The notes beneath the pieces were generated by a model, which had not been told where the DNA came from, made no database searches, and saw nothing but the letters and a program-made list of their open reading frames with translations. The position numbers and the translations under genes were made by a program. A stretch of 64,000 nucleotides of DNA from Gammaproteobacteria bacterium (GTDB lineage Bacteria > Pseudomonadota > Gammaproteobacteria > Pseudomonadales > Azotimanducaceae). The stretch spans positions 1 to 64,000 of the forward strand of contig JAPPHD010000037.1 in assembly GCA_028821125.1 (NCBI GenBank), written 5' to 3'. Each line of letters opens with the position of its first letter. The stretch's first letter is position 1. Positions 51,414 to 59,361 of this stretch are shown one piece after another.

Positions 51414-52685
51414 ATGCACACCGCCAACGGGGCAGCCACATCCAAACGCTATACCGTCGTCGGCATGTGCTTCGCTGCCGCCTTCGTCTGCTACATCGAC
51501 CGGGTGAACATATCGGTCGCCGCCATCGCCATGCAGTCGGAATTCGGCTGGACGGAGACCACCAAGGGGCTGGTGCTCTCGTCCTTCTTCGTCGGCTATA
51601 TGCTCACCATGGCGGTGGCGGGCTGGCTGGCGGACCGCTTCGGCGGCAAGCTGGTGCTGGGGCTCGCGGTCATCTGGTGGTCGCTGTTCACGGTGCTGAC
51701 CCCGTGGGCCGCCTATTCGTCCATGGCCATGCTGATCGCGGCGCGGGTGGCGCTGGGGCTCGGCGAGGCGGCGACATTTCCGGCCAGCTACGGGCTGTTC
51801 AGCCGCTGGGTGCCGGTGGAGGAGCGGGCGCGCTCCATCTCCCTGCTGGCGAGCGGCATTCCCATCGGCACGCTGTTCGCGCTGGTCACGACCGGCTGGA
51901 TCGTGACCAACTACGGGTGGCCGGCCGTTTTCTACTGGTTCGGCGCGGTGGGCATCGTCTGGGCGGTGGCCTGGTTCTGGTTCATCCACGACGACCCGGC
52001 CTCCCATCCCCGCATTTCCAGCGCGGAGCTCGACCGCATCGGCGCGGGTGCGGGCGAACCCAGGGAGACGCTCCGCTTTCCCTGGAGGGCCTTCCTGAAG
52101 CTGCCGGCCTTCTGGGCGCTGCTGGTCAATCACTTCTGCAGCAACGTGCTGCTCTATGTCGCCCTGGCCTGGCTGCCGAGCTACTTCCGCGATGCCCAGG
52201 GACTGAGCCTCACCGGAGCCGGGCTCTATTCCGCCGCGCCCTGGCTCAGCATGTTCGTGCTGACCAACGTCGGCGGCTGGTTCGCCGACTACCTGCAGCG
52301 CCGGGGAATGAGCGTCGTCGCCGTGCGCAAGACCATGCAGACCGTCGGCCTGGTCGGCGGCGCGGTATTCCTGCTCATGCTCCGCGGCGTGGAGTCGCCG
52401 AACGTCGCGGTGCTGCTCATGTGCGGCGCGCTGGGGATCGCGTCGTTCTGCATATCCGGTTTCGGCACGAACCACCTGGACATTGCGCCCAGGTACGCGG
52501 GGGTACTGCTCGGCATCACCAATACGGTCGGCACAATCCCGGGAGTCGTCGGGGTGGCGCTGACCGGCTGGCTCGTGGACACGACGGGCTCCTACGATTC
52601 CGTGTTCCTGATGGTGGCGGGTGTGAACCTGGTGGGCGTGGTCGTCTGGCTGCTGTTCGCGAAGGGAGAGAAGCTCGTCGATTGA
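51414..52685 (+). CDS. MFS transporter, anion:cation symporter-like
   Basis: A 423-residue permease with 12 predicted membrane segments, closest to the ACS family (organic anions such as glucarate or phthalate). Features: YIDRVNISVAAIAMQSEFGWTETTKGLVLSSFFVGY and GEAATFPASYGLFSRWVPVEERARS. The frame is open 363 bp upstream, overlapping the divergent DUF3604 gene; ATG at 51414 starts just before the first helix. It does not belong to the spinster-like subfamily seen three times elsewhere here. Confidence 0.88.
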   Translation: MHTANGAATSKRYTVVGMCFAAAFVCYIDRVNISVAAIAMQSEFGWTETTKGLVLSSFFVGYMLTMAVAGWLADRFGGKLVLGLAVIWWSLFTVLTPWAAYSSMAMLIAARVALGLGEAATFPASYGLFSRWVPVEERARSISLLASGIPIGTLFALVTTGWIVTNYGWPAVFYWFGAVGIVWAVAWFWFIHDDPASHPRISSAELDRIGAGAGEPRETLRFPWRAFLKLPAFWALLVNHFCSNVLLYVALAWLPSYFRDAQGLSLTGAGLYSAAPWLSMFVLTNVGGWFADYLQRRGMSVVAVRKTMQTVGLVGGAVFLLMLRGVESPNVAVLLMCGALGIASFCISGFGTNHLDIAPRYAGVLLGITNTVGTIPGVVGVALTGWLVDTTGSYDSVFLMVAGVNLVGVVVWLLFAKGEKLVD

Positions 52686-52852
52686 AACCGTCGGCGGCCG
52701 GGTCTCATACTCCACGGCACCGGATAGTCAAACGCTGTTCCGCACTGGTTACTGCGTCGCCGCGACGGAGTCGGTTCCGTGGCTAGTCGCGCGAAGCGGT
52801 GACGAAACGTGAGGGCGCGGCCCGGCAACGATGGATATCGAAATAGAACGAG

Positions 52853-53740
52853 CTATCTCACTCGTCGCGCGCCCTGCTTGAGGACATGGCTCGCGATGTT
52901 CGCCCCAACCTTATTGGGTCCGGCAAAGATCAGATAGTAAAGCGGTCTGCCGGTCGTACTTTGGATCTCGCGGGCTTCGGTAACGTAACCGAATATCTCC
53001 TTCAGGCGTTTGCGATACCACCTGACCAGGAGATCGCCGGATTCTTGCACCTTTTCGACCTGCTGCCCGATCAAATCCGTTTTGTACTTGTAAAGAAGGC
53101 CGTACCACTCGTCGGTGCCGAAATAACCATTGAGTTTAGACTTTTCTTTTTCGGTGAATTGACCACTACGTTTGAGCAGCCGCTGGATCGCCATGCCGAC
53201 GGGAAAGTTGATCAGCACCTCAACCGCTCGGGTGGCGCCGAGTTCGGCGATCGTATTCCAGGGAACCTGCATTCCGAACGGATCAAGGAAGACGATGCCT
53301 CGCCATTGACTCCACTTGTCGTTCATGTCGCCAATGAGTTTGCGAAGATAGGCGTTGCAGTCTTGCTCGCGAATATGGATACGCGTCTGGTTTGAAGAAA
53401 ACTCGGCTTCCAAGTCTTTCAGTCGACCAATGCGGACAGGGTCTTGCTCGACGAAGACGTAATCTGTGAAACGGTTCTCGATCCCCAATGCGATGCGAGG
53501 CGATCCCGCCAGGTAAGTTTCTTCGCCCTCGTCGTTAGCGGCGTATCCCGCTGTCTCAAGTAGCGACTTCTGGACCGGACTGCGTTCCTCTCGAGCACGT
53601 AGCTTCAAAAGGCCGGGCCCAGCAAACGCATCGATATAGAAATAGCCTTTGAATTTCTGGTCTTTGAGAATGGTCGTGTACGCTTCGAGGTACTTGCGAA
53701 GGCAATCGAGCTTTTCTTCGGCCCACGGACCAACATCCAT
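52853..53740 (-). CDS. tcmP: Three-Cys-motif partner protein TcmP
   Basis: A 295-residue protein of the TcmP family, regularly encoded beside Gp37/Gp68-type three-Cys proteins. The N-terminal half has a Rossmann methyltransferase-like look: YFYIDAFAGPG (motif I), VFVEQDPVRIGRLKDLEAEF (motif II), and FLDPFGMQVPW where catalytic DPPY-like motifs lie. The C-terminal half is helical and basic. Function is not established. AAGGA precedes the ATG. The pair is visibly AT-richer than its surroundings, consistent with transfer. Confidence 0.88.
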   Translation of the reverse strand: MDVGPWAEEKLDCLRKYLEAYTTILKDQKFKGYFYIDAFAGPGLLKLRAREERSPVQKSLLETAGYAANDEGEETYLAGSPRIALGIENRFTDYVFVEQDPVRIGRLKDLEAEFSSNQTRIHIREQDCNAYLRKLIGDMNDKWSQWRGIVFLDPFGMQVPWNTIAELGATRAVEVLINFPVGMAIQRLLKRSGQFTEKEKSKLNGYFGTDEWYGLLYKYKTDLIGQQVEKVQESGDLLVRWYRKRLKEIFGYVTEAREIQSTTGRPLYYLIFAGPNKVGANIASHVLKQGARRVR

Positions 53741-53770
53741 CGGTTCATTCCTTGCGAAAGCCGGCCGCGA

Positions 53771-54520
53771 TCACACTTGATTGGGGCGACTGCTTCCAGC
53801 CCTGTTCGGGTACTCCAGCCACCGTCGGCCATCGAGCGTATTGCCTCCTGACTTGGGCGTTCTACCTCCCCATTGCTTGAAGAAGAAAGCAACTTCCTGG
53901 ACAAGGCATTGGTCGCGAATCTCGCGAACCCAGTCGATCTCCATGCTACGCGCGCCCGGTCCGCTCTCGCCGCCGGCGATCACCCAGTGGATACCGCTAA
54001 GGTCGACGGTGCCGAGCGGGCCGAGCAGGGGTTCGAAAGAAACGAAGCGCGTTCGGGAAACGGTTTGCCTCAAATGCCTCAGGCGTCCGAGCGTGGAAGT
54101 GTTCTCGATGGACACACCGAGCCAGATGTGACGTGGAGGGTCACGGTCGGCATAGCGCTCGTTAATGAAGTTCCGCATCAGCGAACTACGCTTTGTCAGC
54201 ACCTGGAAGGTGTGCCAGTCCGCCGTTTCCATCGTGTCGAAAACGCTCTCGATGAACGTCCTTGGGATGTTCTTGTGGAACAGGTCGCTCATCGAGTTGA
54301 CGAAAACCAGGCGCGGCTTGCGCCAACGTTCAGGTTGTTGGAGCCGTTCGGGACGTAACGTGAGGTCGAACCCGGGTTCGAAGGGGTGGCCCGGTACACC
54401 CCTGAATCGTTCGGAAAACCGTTCAGCGTAGCAGTGGTCGCAACCCGCGCTGAGCTTGCTGCATCCCGTCACGGGGTTCCAGGTGGCGTTGGTCCACTCG
54501 ATAGCGGTGTTTTCTGCCAT
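53771..54520 (-). CDS. Phage Gp37/Gp68-family (DUF5131) three-Cys protein
   Basis: A 249-residue protein with the family's N-terminal cluster: WTNATWNPVTGCSKLSAGCDHCYAE, in which Cys20, Cys27 and Cys30 form the three-Cys motif reminiscent of radical-SAM-type cluster sites. Other conserved blocks are VNSMSDLFH, WLGVSIEN, SFEPLLGPL and VIAGGESGPGARSM, and KQWGG. It is found in phages and bacterial accessory islands; its biochemical role is unproven. It is upstream of tcmP by 30 bp, same strand. A LexA-like site lies 14 bp before the ATG, and no ribosome-binding site is obvious. Confidence 0.9.
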   Translation of the reverse strand: MAENTAIEWTNATWNPVTGCSKLSAGCDHCYAERFSERFRGVPGHPFEPGFDLTLRPERLQQPERWRKPRLVFVNSMSDLFHKNIPRTFIESVFDTMETADWHTFQVLTKRSSLMRNFINERYADRDPPRHIWLGVSIENTSTLGRLRHLRQTVSRTRFVSFEPLLGPLGTVDLSGIHWVIAGGESGPGARSMEIDWVREIRDQCLVQEVAFFFKQWGGRTPKSGGNTLDGRRWLEYPNRAGSSRPNQV

Positions 54521-54534
54521 TTGATCGGGCGTAC

Positions 54535-54550
54535 ATGGTTATTTATACAG
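54535..54550 (-). promoter_or_regulatory. LexA-like SOS box before the Gp37/68-tcmP pair
   Basis: On the minus strand CTGTATAAATAACCAT fits the gammaproteobacterial LexA consensus CTG-N10-CAG except for the last base, inside TACTGTATAAATAACCATGT. It overlaps an AT-rich promoter-like patch (TATAAA) right before the gene start, where a repressor would act. One imperfect box is suggestive only. Confidence 0.45.
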
Positions 54551-54654
54551 TATTATCGCCAAACCGGACTACGACCGTCCAGCCGTTTCGCATCCCCTGA
54601 CCTTGAACCAAACGCCGCCATGCTTGCCGGAACCATTGATTGCCCTCAGGGCAA

Positions 54655-55152
54655 CTATGGGGAGAACGGGTGCGGGGACTGCACCTGATCCGGATCGCCG
54701 TCGACATCGGCCAGCAGCTTCTGCAGGTTTCCGATCGCCCCGAGGACCGAATCCGCGTCGATGTCGGCCAGTTTCTCCTCCGGGGGCGTGAATACGTCGA
54801 GCCGCGAGGCGCGGAGCCAGTTCGTGAGCTCCTCGTTCGTCATCCATTGCGCCTGGTTGAGGGCGTTGCCCAGGGAAGTGCGCAGGAAATCTATGTCGGA
54901 ATCGGGGTGGGGCACCGGTGAGCAGAGTTGGTTTCCTTCCTCCTCGTCCGGAATCGTCGCCTCGACATGGGCGATGAAGGCGGCGCTGAACACCTGCTGG
55001 CAGGTCCTGAGTGCCTGCAGCGTGATGCTGCTGCCGTTGAAAACGGGAACCGCCGGGCGGCGCGCCAGGCCGTCGGCGGCGCAGTGGACGTGCAGGTAAT
55101 CCGCTTCGAGTCTCTCCATGGCGTTGAGGGGCCGGGTTCCGAATCGTTCCAT
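54655..55152 (-). pseudogene. C-terminal fragment resembling a flavin-dependent oxidoreductase
   Basis: A 165-residue frame from MERFGTRPL to an acidic end. The block with LHVHCAADGLARRPAVPVF, CTPVPHPD-like LCSPVPHPDSD, and NWLRASRLD looks like the C-terminal part of a larger FAD/NAD(P)-dependent oxidoreductase, recalled rather than searched. No dinucleotide-binding motif is present here or in the other frames before the divergent Rieske gene, so the N-terminal two-thirds would be missing. The frame extends to 55419 but that part is low-complexity. It could instead be an uncharacterised short protein. Confidence 0.35.
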
Positions 55153-55381
55153 GAAACCACGAAAAAGGCGTCCGCGTCTCCGGGCCGGGAGGACGGCGGT
55201 ACCGGCCGCGGAGTGCGCGGACTGGAACCCGCCAGGCCCTCTCGACCCCTGAACCCGGGGTCGATCCTTTCGAGCTGCAGAGGCGTCGACAGTCGCACCC
55301 GCGGGACCGGCGCTGCGTTGCCTCCCCAGATGGCCCTGCGTAAGCTTGCCGCCAAACGAAGACACTCGAACGGAGGGACCC

Positions 55382-56743
55382 ATGGCCGAACCGGTCGTCA
55401 ATCTCGACCCCGACACCATGACGCGCTCGCCGGGCCTGACCTATCAGGACCTGCTCGACCAGGACACCCGCGAGGTGCCCGAGGTGCTGCGGGTACAGTC
55501 ACCCAGGTTCCTGGGCGATGCGGACGTGCCCGCGGCGCGTTACACCAGCGCGGCCTGGCACGACCTGGAGGTGGAGCGGCTGTGGAAGCGCGTCTGGCAG
55601 ATGGCCTGCCGGGAGGAGGACATTCCGGAACCGGGCGATCACATCCGCTACGACATCGTGGGCATGTCGTTCATCGTGCTGCGCACGGAAGCGGGCGGCA
55701 TCAAGTGCTATCCCAACGCCTGCCTGCACCGGGGCCGCATGCTCAAGGAGTTCGACGGCCACGCCTCGGAGCTGCGCTGCCCGTTCCACGGTTTCTGCTG
55801 GAGCCTGGACGGCAAGCTCATCGACATCCCGGCCCGCTGGGATTTCCCCCACGTCAGGGACGAGGCGTTCTCGCTGCCGGAGATTCCGGTCGCCACCTGG
55901 TCCGGCTGGGTGTTCATCAATCCGGACCAGGACTGCGCGCCCTTCGACGATTTCATCCGCGACCTGGCCTGGCAGTTCCGGCGCTGGGACATGAGCAGGC
56001 TCTACAAGCAGGCCCACGTGGCGAAGATCATGCCGGCCAACTGGAAGATCGTGCAGGAGGCCTTCTGCGAGGCCTACCACGTCAACGGCACCCATCCCCA
56101 GGTGCTGAAGAGCCTGGGCTGCGTGAACAGCCAGGTGGACGTCTGGGAAAACTGCGCCAGGGTGATCACGCCGTCCCTTACACCCAGCCCGCTGCTCGAC
56201 TACGAAGTGACCGATGCCGATGTCGTGCGCGCCATGCTCGACATTCCCGAGGGGCAGCCGGCGCCGGAGCTTCCCGACGGGATGACGCCCCGGGCCTGGA
56301 GCGCCGCCATGAGCCGGGAGTCCCTGCGCGCCGAAGCCGGCGACCTTGTCGATGAGTACTGCGATGCGGAAATGGTGGACAATCTCGACTACACCCTGTT
56401 CCCCAATTTCCACCCCTGGGGCGCCTTCAACCGCATCACCTACCGCTTCCGCCCGAACGGCAACGACCACCGCTCGGCCATCATGGAGTGCATGATGATG
56501 GCCCCCTTCCAGGGCGAGCGGCCGCCGCCGGCGCCGGTCCGCTGGCTGGAACCGGACGAGCCCTGGTCGGCGGCGCTCGGCTTCCTCGGCCGGGTCTTCG
56601 ACCAGGACGCCTTCAACATGCCCAAGGTGCAACTGGGCCTGGAAGCGACCTACAAGCCGGGGATCACCCTGGCCAACTACCAGGAGTCGAAGGTGCGCTG
56701 GCTGCACCACAAGCTCACCGAATGGGTGGAGGAGGGCGCATGA
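55382..56743 (+). CDS. Rieske-type aromatic ring-hydroxylating oxygenase, alpha subunit
   Basis: A 453-residue oxygenase component. The Rieske [2Fe-2S] ligands are Cys114-x-His116 (NACLHRGRM) and Cys133-x2-His136 (CPFHGFCW). The catalytic domain shows the mononuclear-iron histidines in EAYHVNGTHPQ. It would insert oxygen into an aromatic or related ring, with electrons from a reductase not encoded nearby. GGAGGG precedes ATG 55382. Its stop overlaps the start of an 83-residue partner (ATGA). Confidence 0.93.
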   Translation: MAEPVVNLDPDTMTRSPGLTYQDLLDQDTREVPEVLRVQSPRFLGDADVPAARYTSAAWHDLEVERLWKRVWQMACREEDIPEPGDHIRYDIVGMSFIVLRTEAGGIKCYPNACLHRGRMLKEFDGHASELRCPFHGFCWSLDGKLIDIPARWDFPHVRDEAFSLPEIPVATWSGWVFINPDQDCAPFDDFIRDLAWQFRRWDMSRLYKQAHVAKIMPANWKIVQEAFCEAYHVNGTHPQVLKSLGCVNSQVDVWENCARVITPSLTPSPLLDYEVTDADVVRAMLDIPEGQPAPELPDGMTPRAWSAAMSRESLRAEAGDLVDEYCDAEMVDNLDYTLFPNFHPWGAFNRITYRFRPNGNDHRSAIMECMMMAPFQGERPPPAPVRWLEPDEPWSAALGFLGRVFDQDAFNMPKVQLGLEATYKPGITLANYQESKVRWLHHKLTEWVEEGA

Positions 56744-56991
56744 GCGCGTCCGGCGGACCCAGCATCCGGCATCCCTTCAGCGGCGCGATCTATGCGTTGC
56801 AGGAAGACGGCAACGTGCGGATTTCGGGCGACGGGGGCGAGGGCGTCTTTCGTCCCGACGGGCGCTGGGTGTCCGGAGAATTGCGTGAGGCGGATCCACA
56901 GATGTGCGTGTGGATCTCCAATCAGAGCCCGCCGCCGGAACAGTTGGAATCGTCCCTGCTGGTCACGCAGGAAGGCGCGGAGCGGAGCTGA
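56740..56991 (+). CDS. Small partner protein of the Rieske oxygenase
   Basis: An 83-residue protein translationally coupled to the Rieske gene (ATGA overlap, GGAGGG six bases upstream). It is beta-rich and polar (IYALQEDGNVRISGDGGEGVFRPDGRWVSGELREADPQMCVWI). I do not recognise the family. It is not a standard ring-hydroxylase beta subunit or ferredoxin (no Cys cluster). Its linkage suggests an accessory role for the oxygenase. Confidence 0.7.
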   Translation: MSASGGPSIRHPFSGAIYALQEDGNVRISGDGGEGVFRPDGRWVSGELREADPQMCVWISNQSPPPEQLESSLLVTQEGAERS

Positions 56992-57121
56992 CGCTGAGGT
57001 GGCTTTCGCGGGCATCCGAACGGATTCGCCCGGCGTTGGCGTAACACCGCTTCGGCGGGTAGCAACGCGCTGCTCCGGCCCGCGAGGCCACGAGGGACTG
57101 CGCCTCAACGCCCTCGCTACG

Positions 57122-57244
57122 AACAATTGGAGTCAGAGCAAAAACAACAACATTTGGGGTCATGGAAAAAACCGGTCAGACAGTGTTCAGGCTGGCCCCA
57201 TTTGAGATTGTGGTGAGACGGTTTTTGCTCTGACCCCAATTGTT
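57122..57244. repeat. Inverted repeat with GGGGTCAGAGC core
   Basis: Arms 57122-57145 and 57221-57244 match at 23 of 24 positions, each holding a TCAGAGCAAAAAC-type core. Similar GGGGTCAGAG motifs accompany REP/Y1-transposase elements in many gammaproteobacteria (recalled, not searched). No transposase is present. It fills most of the 257-bp gap between two convergent genes and may serve as their terminator. Confidence 0.7.
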
Positions 57245-57248
57245 GAAT

Positions 57249-59228
57249 TCAGCTTTCCTCCGGCAATGCGAACACCAGCAGTGCGTTGCCCGGTTCGTGG
57301 AAATACAACCCGTAACCCGAGTTCACGACCAGGTGCCCATCGCCCACGGCCGGCCCGCCGCCGCTCATTCCGCCGCCCCGGGCGACGAGGCCGTTCACCG
57401 CGTCCACGGGCACGGTGGTGTCGAAGTCCCAGAGCACGGCGCCGTCGGCGGTGGCATAGGCCCGGATGTGTCCGTCGAGGTGGCCGGCGAATACGATGCC
57501 GGGCATGGCGGTGACCGCGGCGGAGACGCCCGGGTCGCAGAACGGCCGGCCGTCGCCGCAGAGATTCTCCTGTACATGGCGCCACAGGACTTCGCCGGAT
57601 GACGGGTCCAGGGCGTGCACGCCGGGGCGGGCCAGGTCCGGGTCCAGGTATTCGCCGGCCCGGGTGTCGTTCATGTCGTTGATGGGCACGTAGAGCACGC
57701 CGTCGCCCGCGGCCATGCCGAAGTGCACGCCGCCCTGGGTGCTGCCGCGCCCGACCCGGGTTGACCAGACGAGCGCGCCTTCGCGGTCGGGGTCCAGGCC
57801 GAATACCCTGCCGTCCTTGCTGCCGGCGGCCAGCACCGAGCCGCCTTCGCTTTCGATGAGCACCATGCTCGCCCCGTAGTCGACATCGGGCCCGTCCTCC
57901 TCGGGGCAGTTGGGATTCTCCGCCATCATGCAGGCGACGTTCCAGGCATCGCGGGGGGTGGTCTGGCGCCGCCAGGCGCGTTCGCCGGTGTCGAGATCGA
58001 TGGCGATGATCGCATCGCTGTTGCCGTCGGCGGGGGACGAATAGTTCTCGCCGGTGCCGAAATAGACGAGGTTGCGGCGGTAGTCGACCGCGGGGCTGTT
58101 CCACACCGGTGCGCCCGAAGGGGCCAGCACCCGGGTTCCGGCACTGGTGACGGCGACCTCGGCCGGCGGCGTGGGAATGGACGAATGCGACCAGGTCACC
58201 TCGCCGGTCGCCGGTTCAACGGCCAAGACCTTGCCCTGAAAGCTGCAGCACTCGTAGTCGAGCCTGGCGGCCGAGACCACTTCCAGGGAGGAAACGGGCA
58301 CCAGCAGCCGGTCTCCGGCAAGGGCGGGGGTTCCGGTAATGGTCGCATCCGGGTGTTCGTCCGCCTTGATTGACCAGAGCAGCTCTCCAGTCAGAGCGTT
58401 GAGGGCGTAGAGCCTGGCCAGAATGTCGCCGAAGAAGGCCATGGGAATGCCGTCATCGGCGCCGGCGCCTTTCAGTACGATGCCCGTGCGCACTTCCGCG
58501 GAAGCCTGGAACGACCAGCGTTCGCAGCCGCTTTCAAGATCGAAGGCGTAGACGGTGCCGTCCTGGCTGCCGACGAAGACGGCGCCCATGGCGATGGCGG
58601 GCTGAGACCGCGCCCGGAGCGAGTTTGGGTAGGCGAAGGCCCACTTGAGTTCCAGGTTAGGCACATCCCCGGCGCCGAATCCTGCCGTATCGGCATCGAC
58701 GAAGCGCCGCGTGTCGTGGCCCCAGCCGACCTTCGGTACGGGGTTTGAACGGTCGAATTCGGCTTTTGCACCCGTGCAGGCCGGCGCATGGGCACCGGCG
58801 ATGACGGCGTCGAGGCGCGCCCGGGTGATGTACTCGGCAATGTGGGTTCGCTGCCCGTCGGTGAGGTGCGCGGACTGGGGCTGCATGATTCCGTCCGTCA
58901 TGGAGGCGTAGACCGACTGGGGCGTGAGCATTTCCAGGAAGTTGAGCGTTGGCGACCTGCTCACGCCGCCCTCGTGACAGGCGGCGCAATGTTGCGCATA
59001 CAGCGGCGCGCCGGGCATTTCCTCACGCGGGCCCAGATCCTCGCTGGTGGCCTGGAACTGGTCGGTCGAATCGAGAGTGGTCGGGCTTTCGGACTCGCTC
59101 GCCGGCTGCCCCGTCAGCGAGTCCCGGCTTGCGGAAGGCATTGCAGGGCCCGGAGAATCGGATGAAGGCCCGCAGCCGGTTGCACACAAGAAGAGCACGG
59201 CAAGAATCGGCAGGGAAAACTTGTACAT
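57249..59228 (-). CDS. Cytochrome c-PQQ beta-propeller dehydrogenase, PVA-dehydrogenase-like
   Basis: A 659-residue exported protein. A hydrophobic signal ends near Cys19 (FLCATGC), a weak lipobox. A Ser/Pro-rich linker leads to a cytochrome c domain with Cys81-x2-Cys84-His85 (CAACH) and a candidate axial Met in DGIMQPQS. Then comes an eight-bladed PQQ-type propeller (repeats such as DGTVYAFDLESGCERWSF, NALTGELLWS) with a vicinal Cys pair in DYECCSFQG, typical of PQQ dehydrogenases. The heme-first order is that of polyvinyl-alcohol dehydrogenase. It probably oxidises an alcohol in the periplasm. Confidence 0.88.
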   Translation of the reverse strand: MYKFSLPILAVLFLCATGCGPSSDSPGPAMPSASRDSLTGQPASESESPTTLDSTDQFQATSEDLGPREEMPGAPLYAQHCAACHEGGVSRSPTLNFLEMLTPQSVYASMTDGIMQPQSAHLTDGQRTHIAEYITRARLDAVIAGAHAPACTGAKAEFDRSNPVPKVGWGHDTRRFVDADTAGFGAGDVPNLELKWAFAYPNSLRARSQPAIAMGAVFVGSQDGTVYAFDLESGCERWSFQASAEVRTGIVLKGAGADDGIPMAFFGDILARLYALNALTGELLWSIKADEHPDATITGTPALAGDRLLVPVSSLEVVSAARLDYECCSFQGKVLAVEPATGEVTWSHSSIPTPPAEVAVTSAGTRVLAPSGAPVWNSPAVDYRRNLVYFGTGENYSSPADGNSDAIIAIDLDTGERAWRRQTTPRDAWNVACMMAENPNCPEEDGPDVDYGASMVLIESEGGSVLAAGSKDGRVFGLDPDREGALVWSTRVGRGSTQGGVHFGMAAGDGVLYVPINDMNDTRAGEYLDPDLARPGVHALDPSSGEVLWRHVQENLCGDGRPFCDPGVSAAVTAMPGIVFAGHLDGHIRAYATADGAVLWDFDTTVPVDAVNGLVARGGGMSGGGPAVGDGHLVVNSGYGLYFHEPGNALLVFALPEES

Positions 59229-59361
59229 CAGGGAAAACTCGACATCGGGGGAAGCGACAGTCTAATTGAGCCGCGGCGGTTTCGCGCCCGCTCGTACTGA
59301 AGTCGGCGGCAAAACCACCTATCCTTGCCGGCTTTGCCGTGCAAACGGCGGACCGGGGCGG

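Noticed and set aside
52686..52852. Gap between MFS gene and tcmP as an attachment site
   Set aside because: No direct repeat partner, tRNA fragment or integrase was found at either side of the island.
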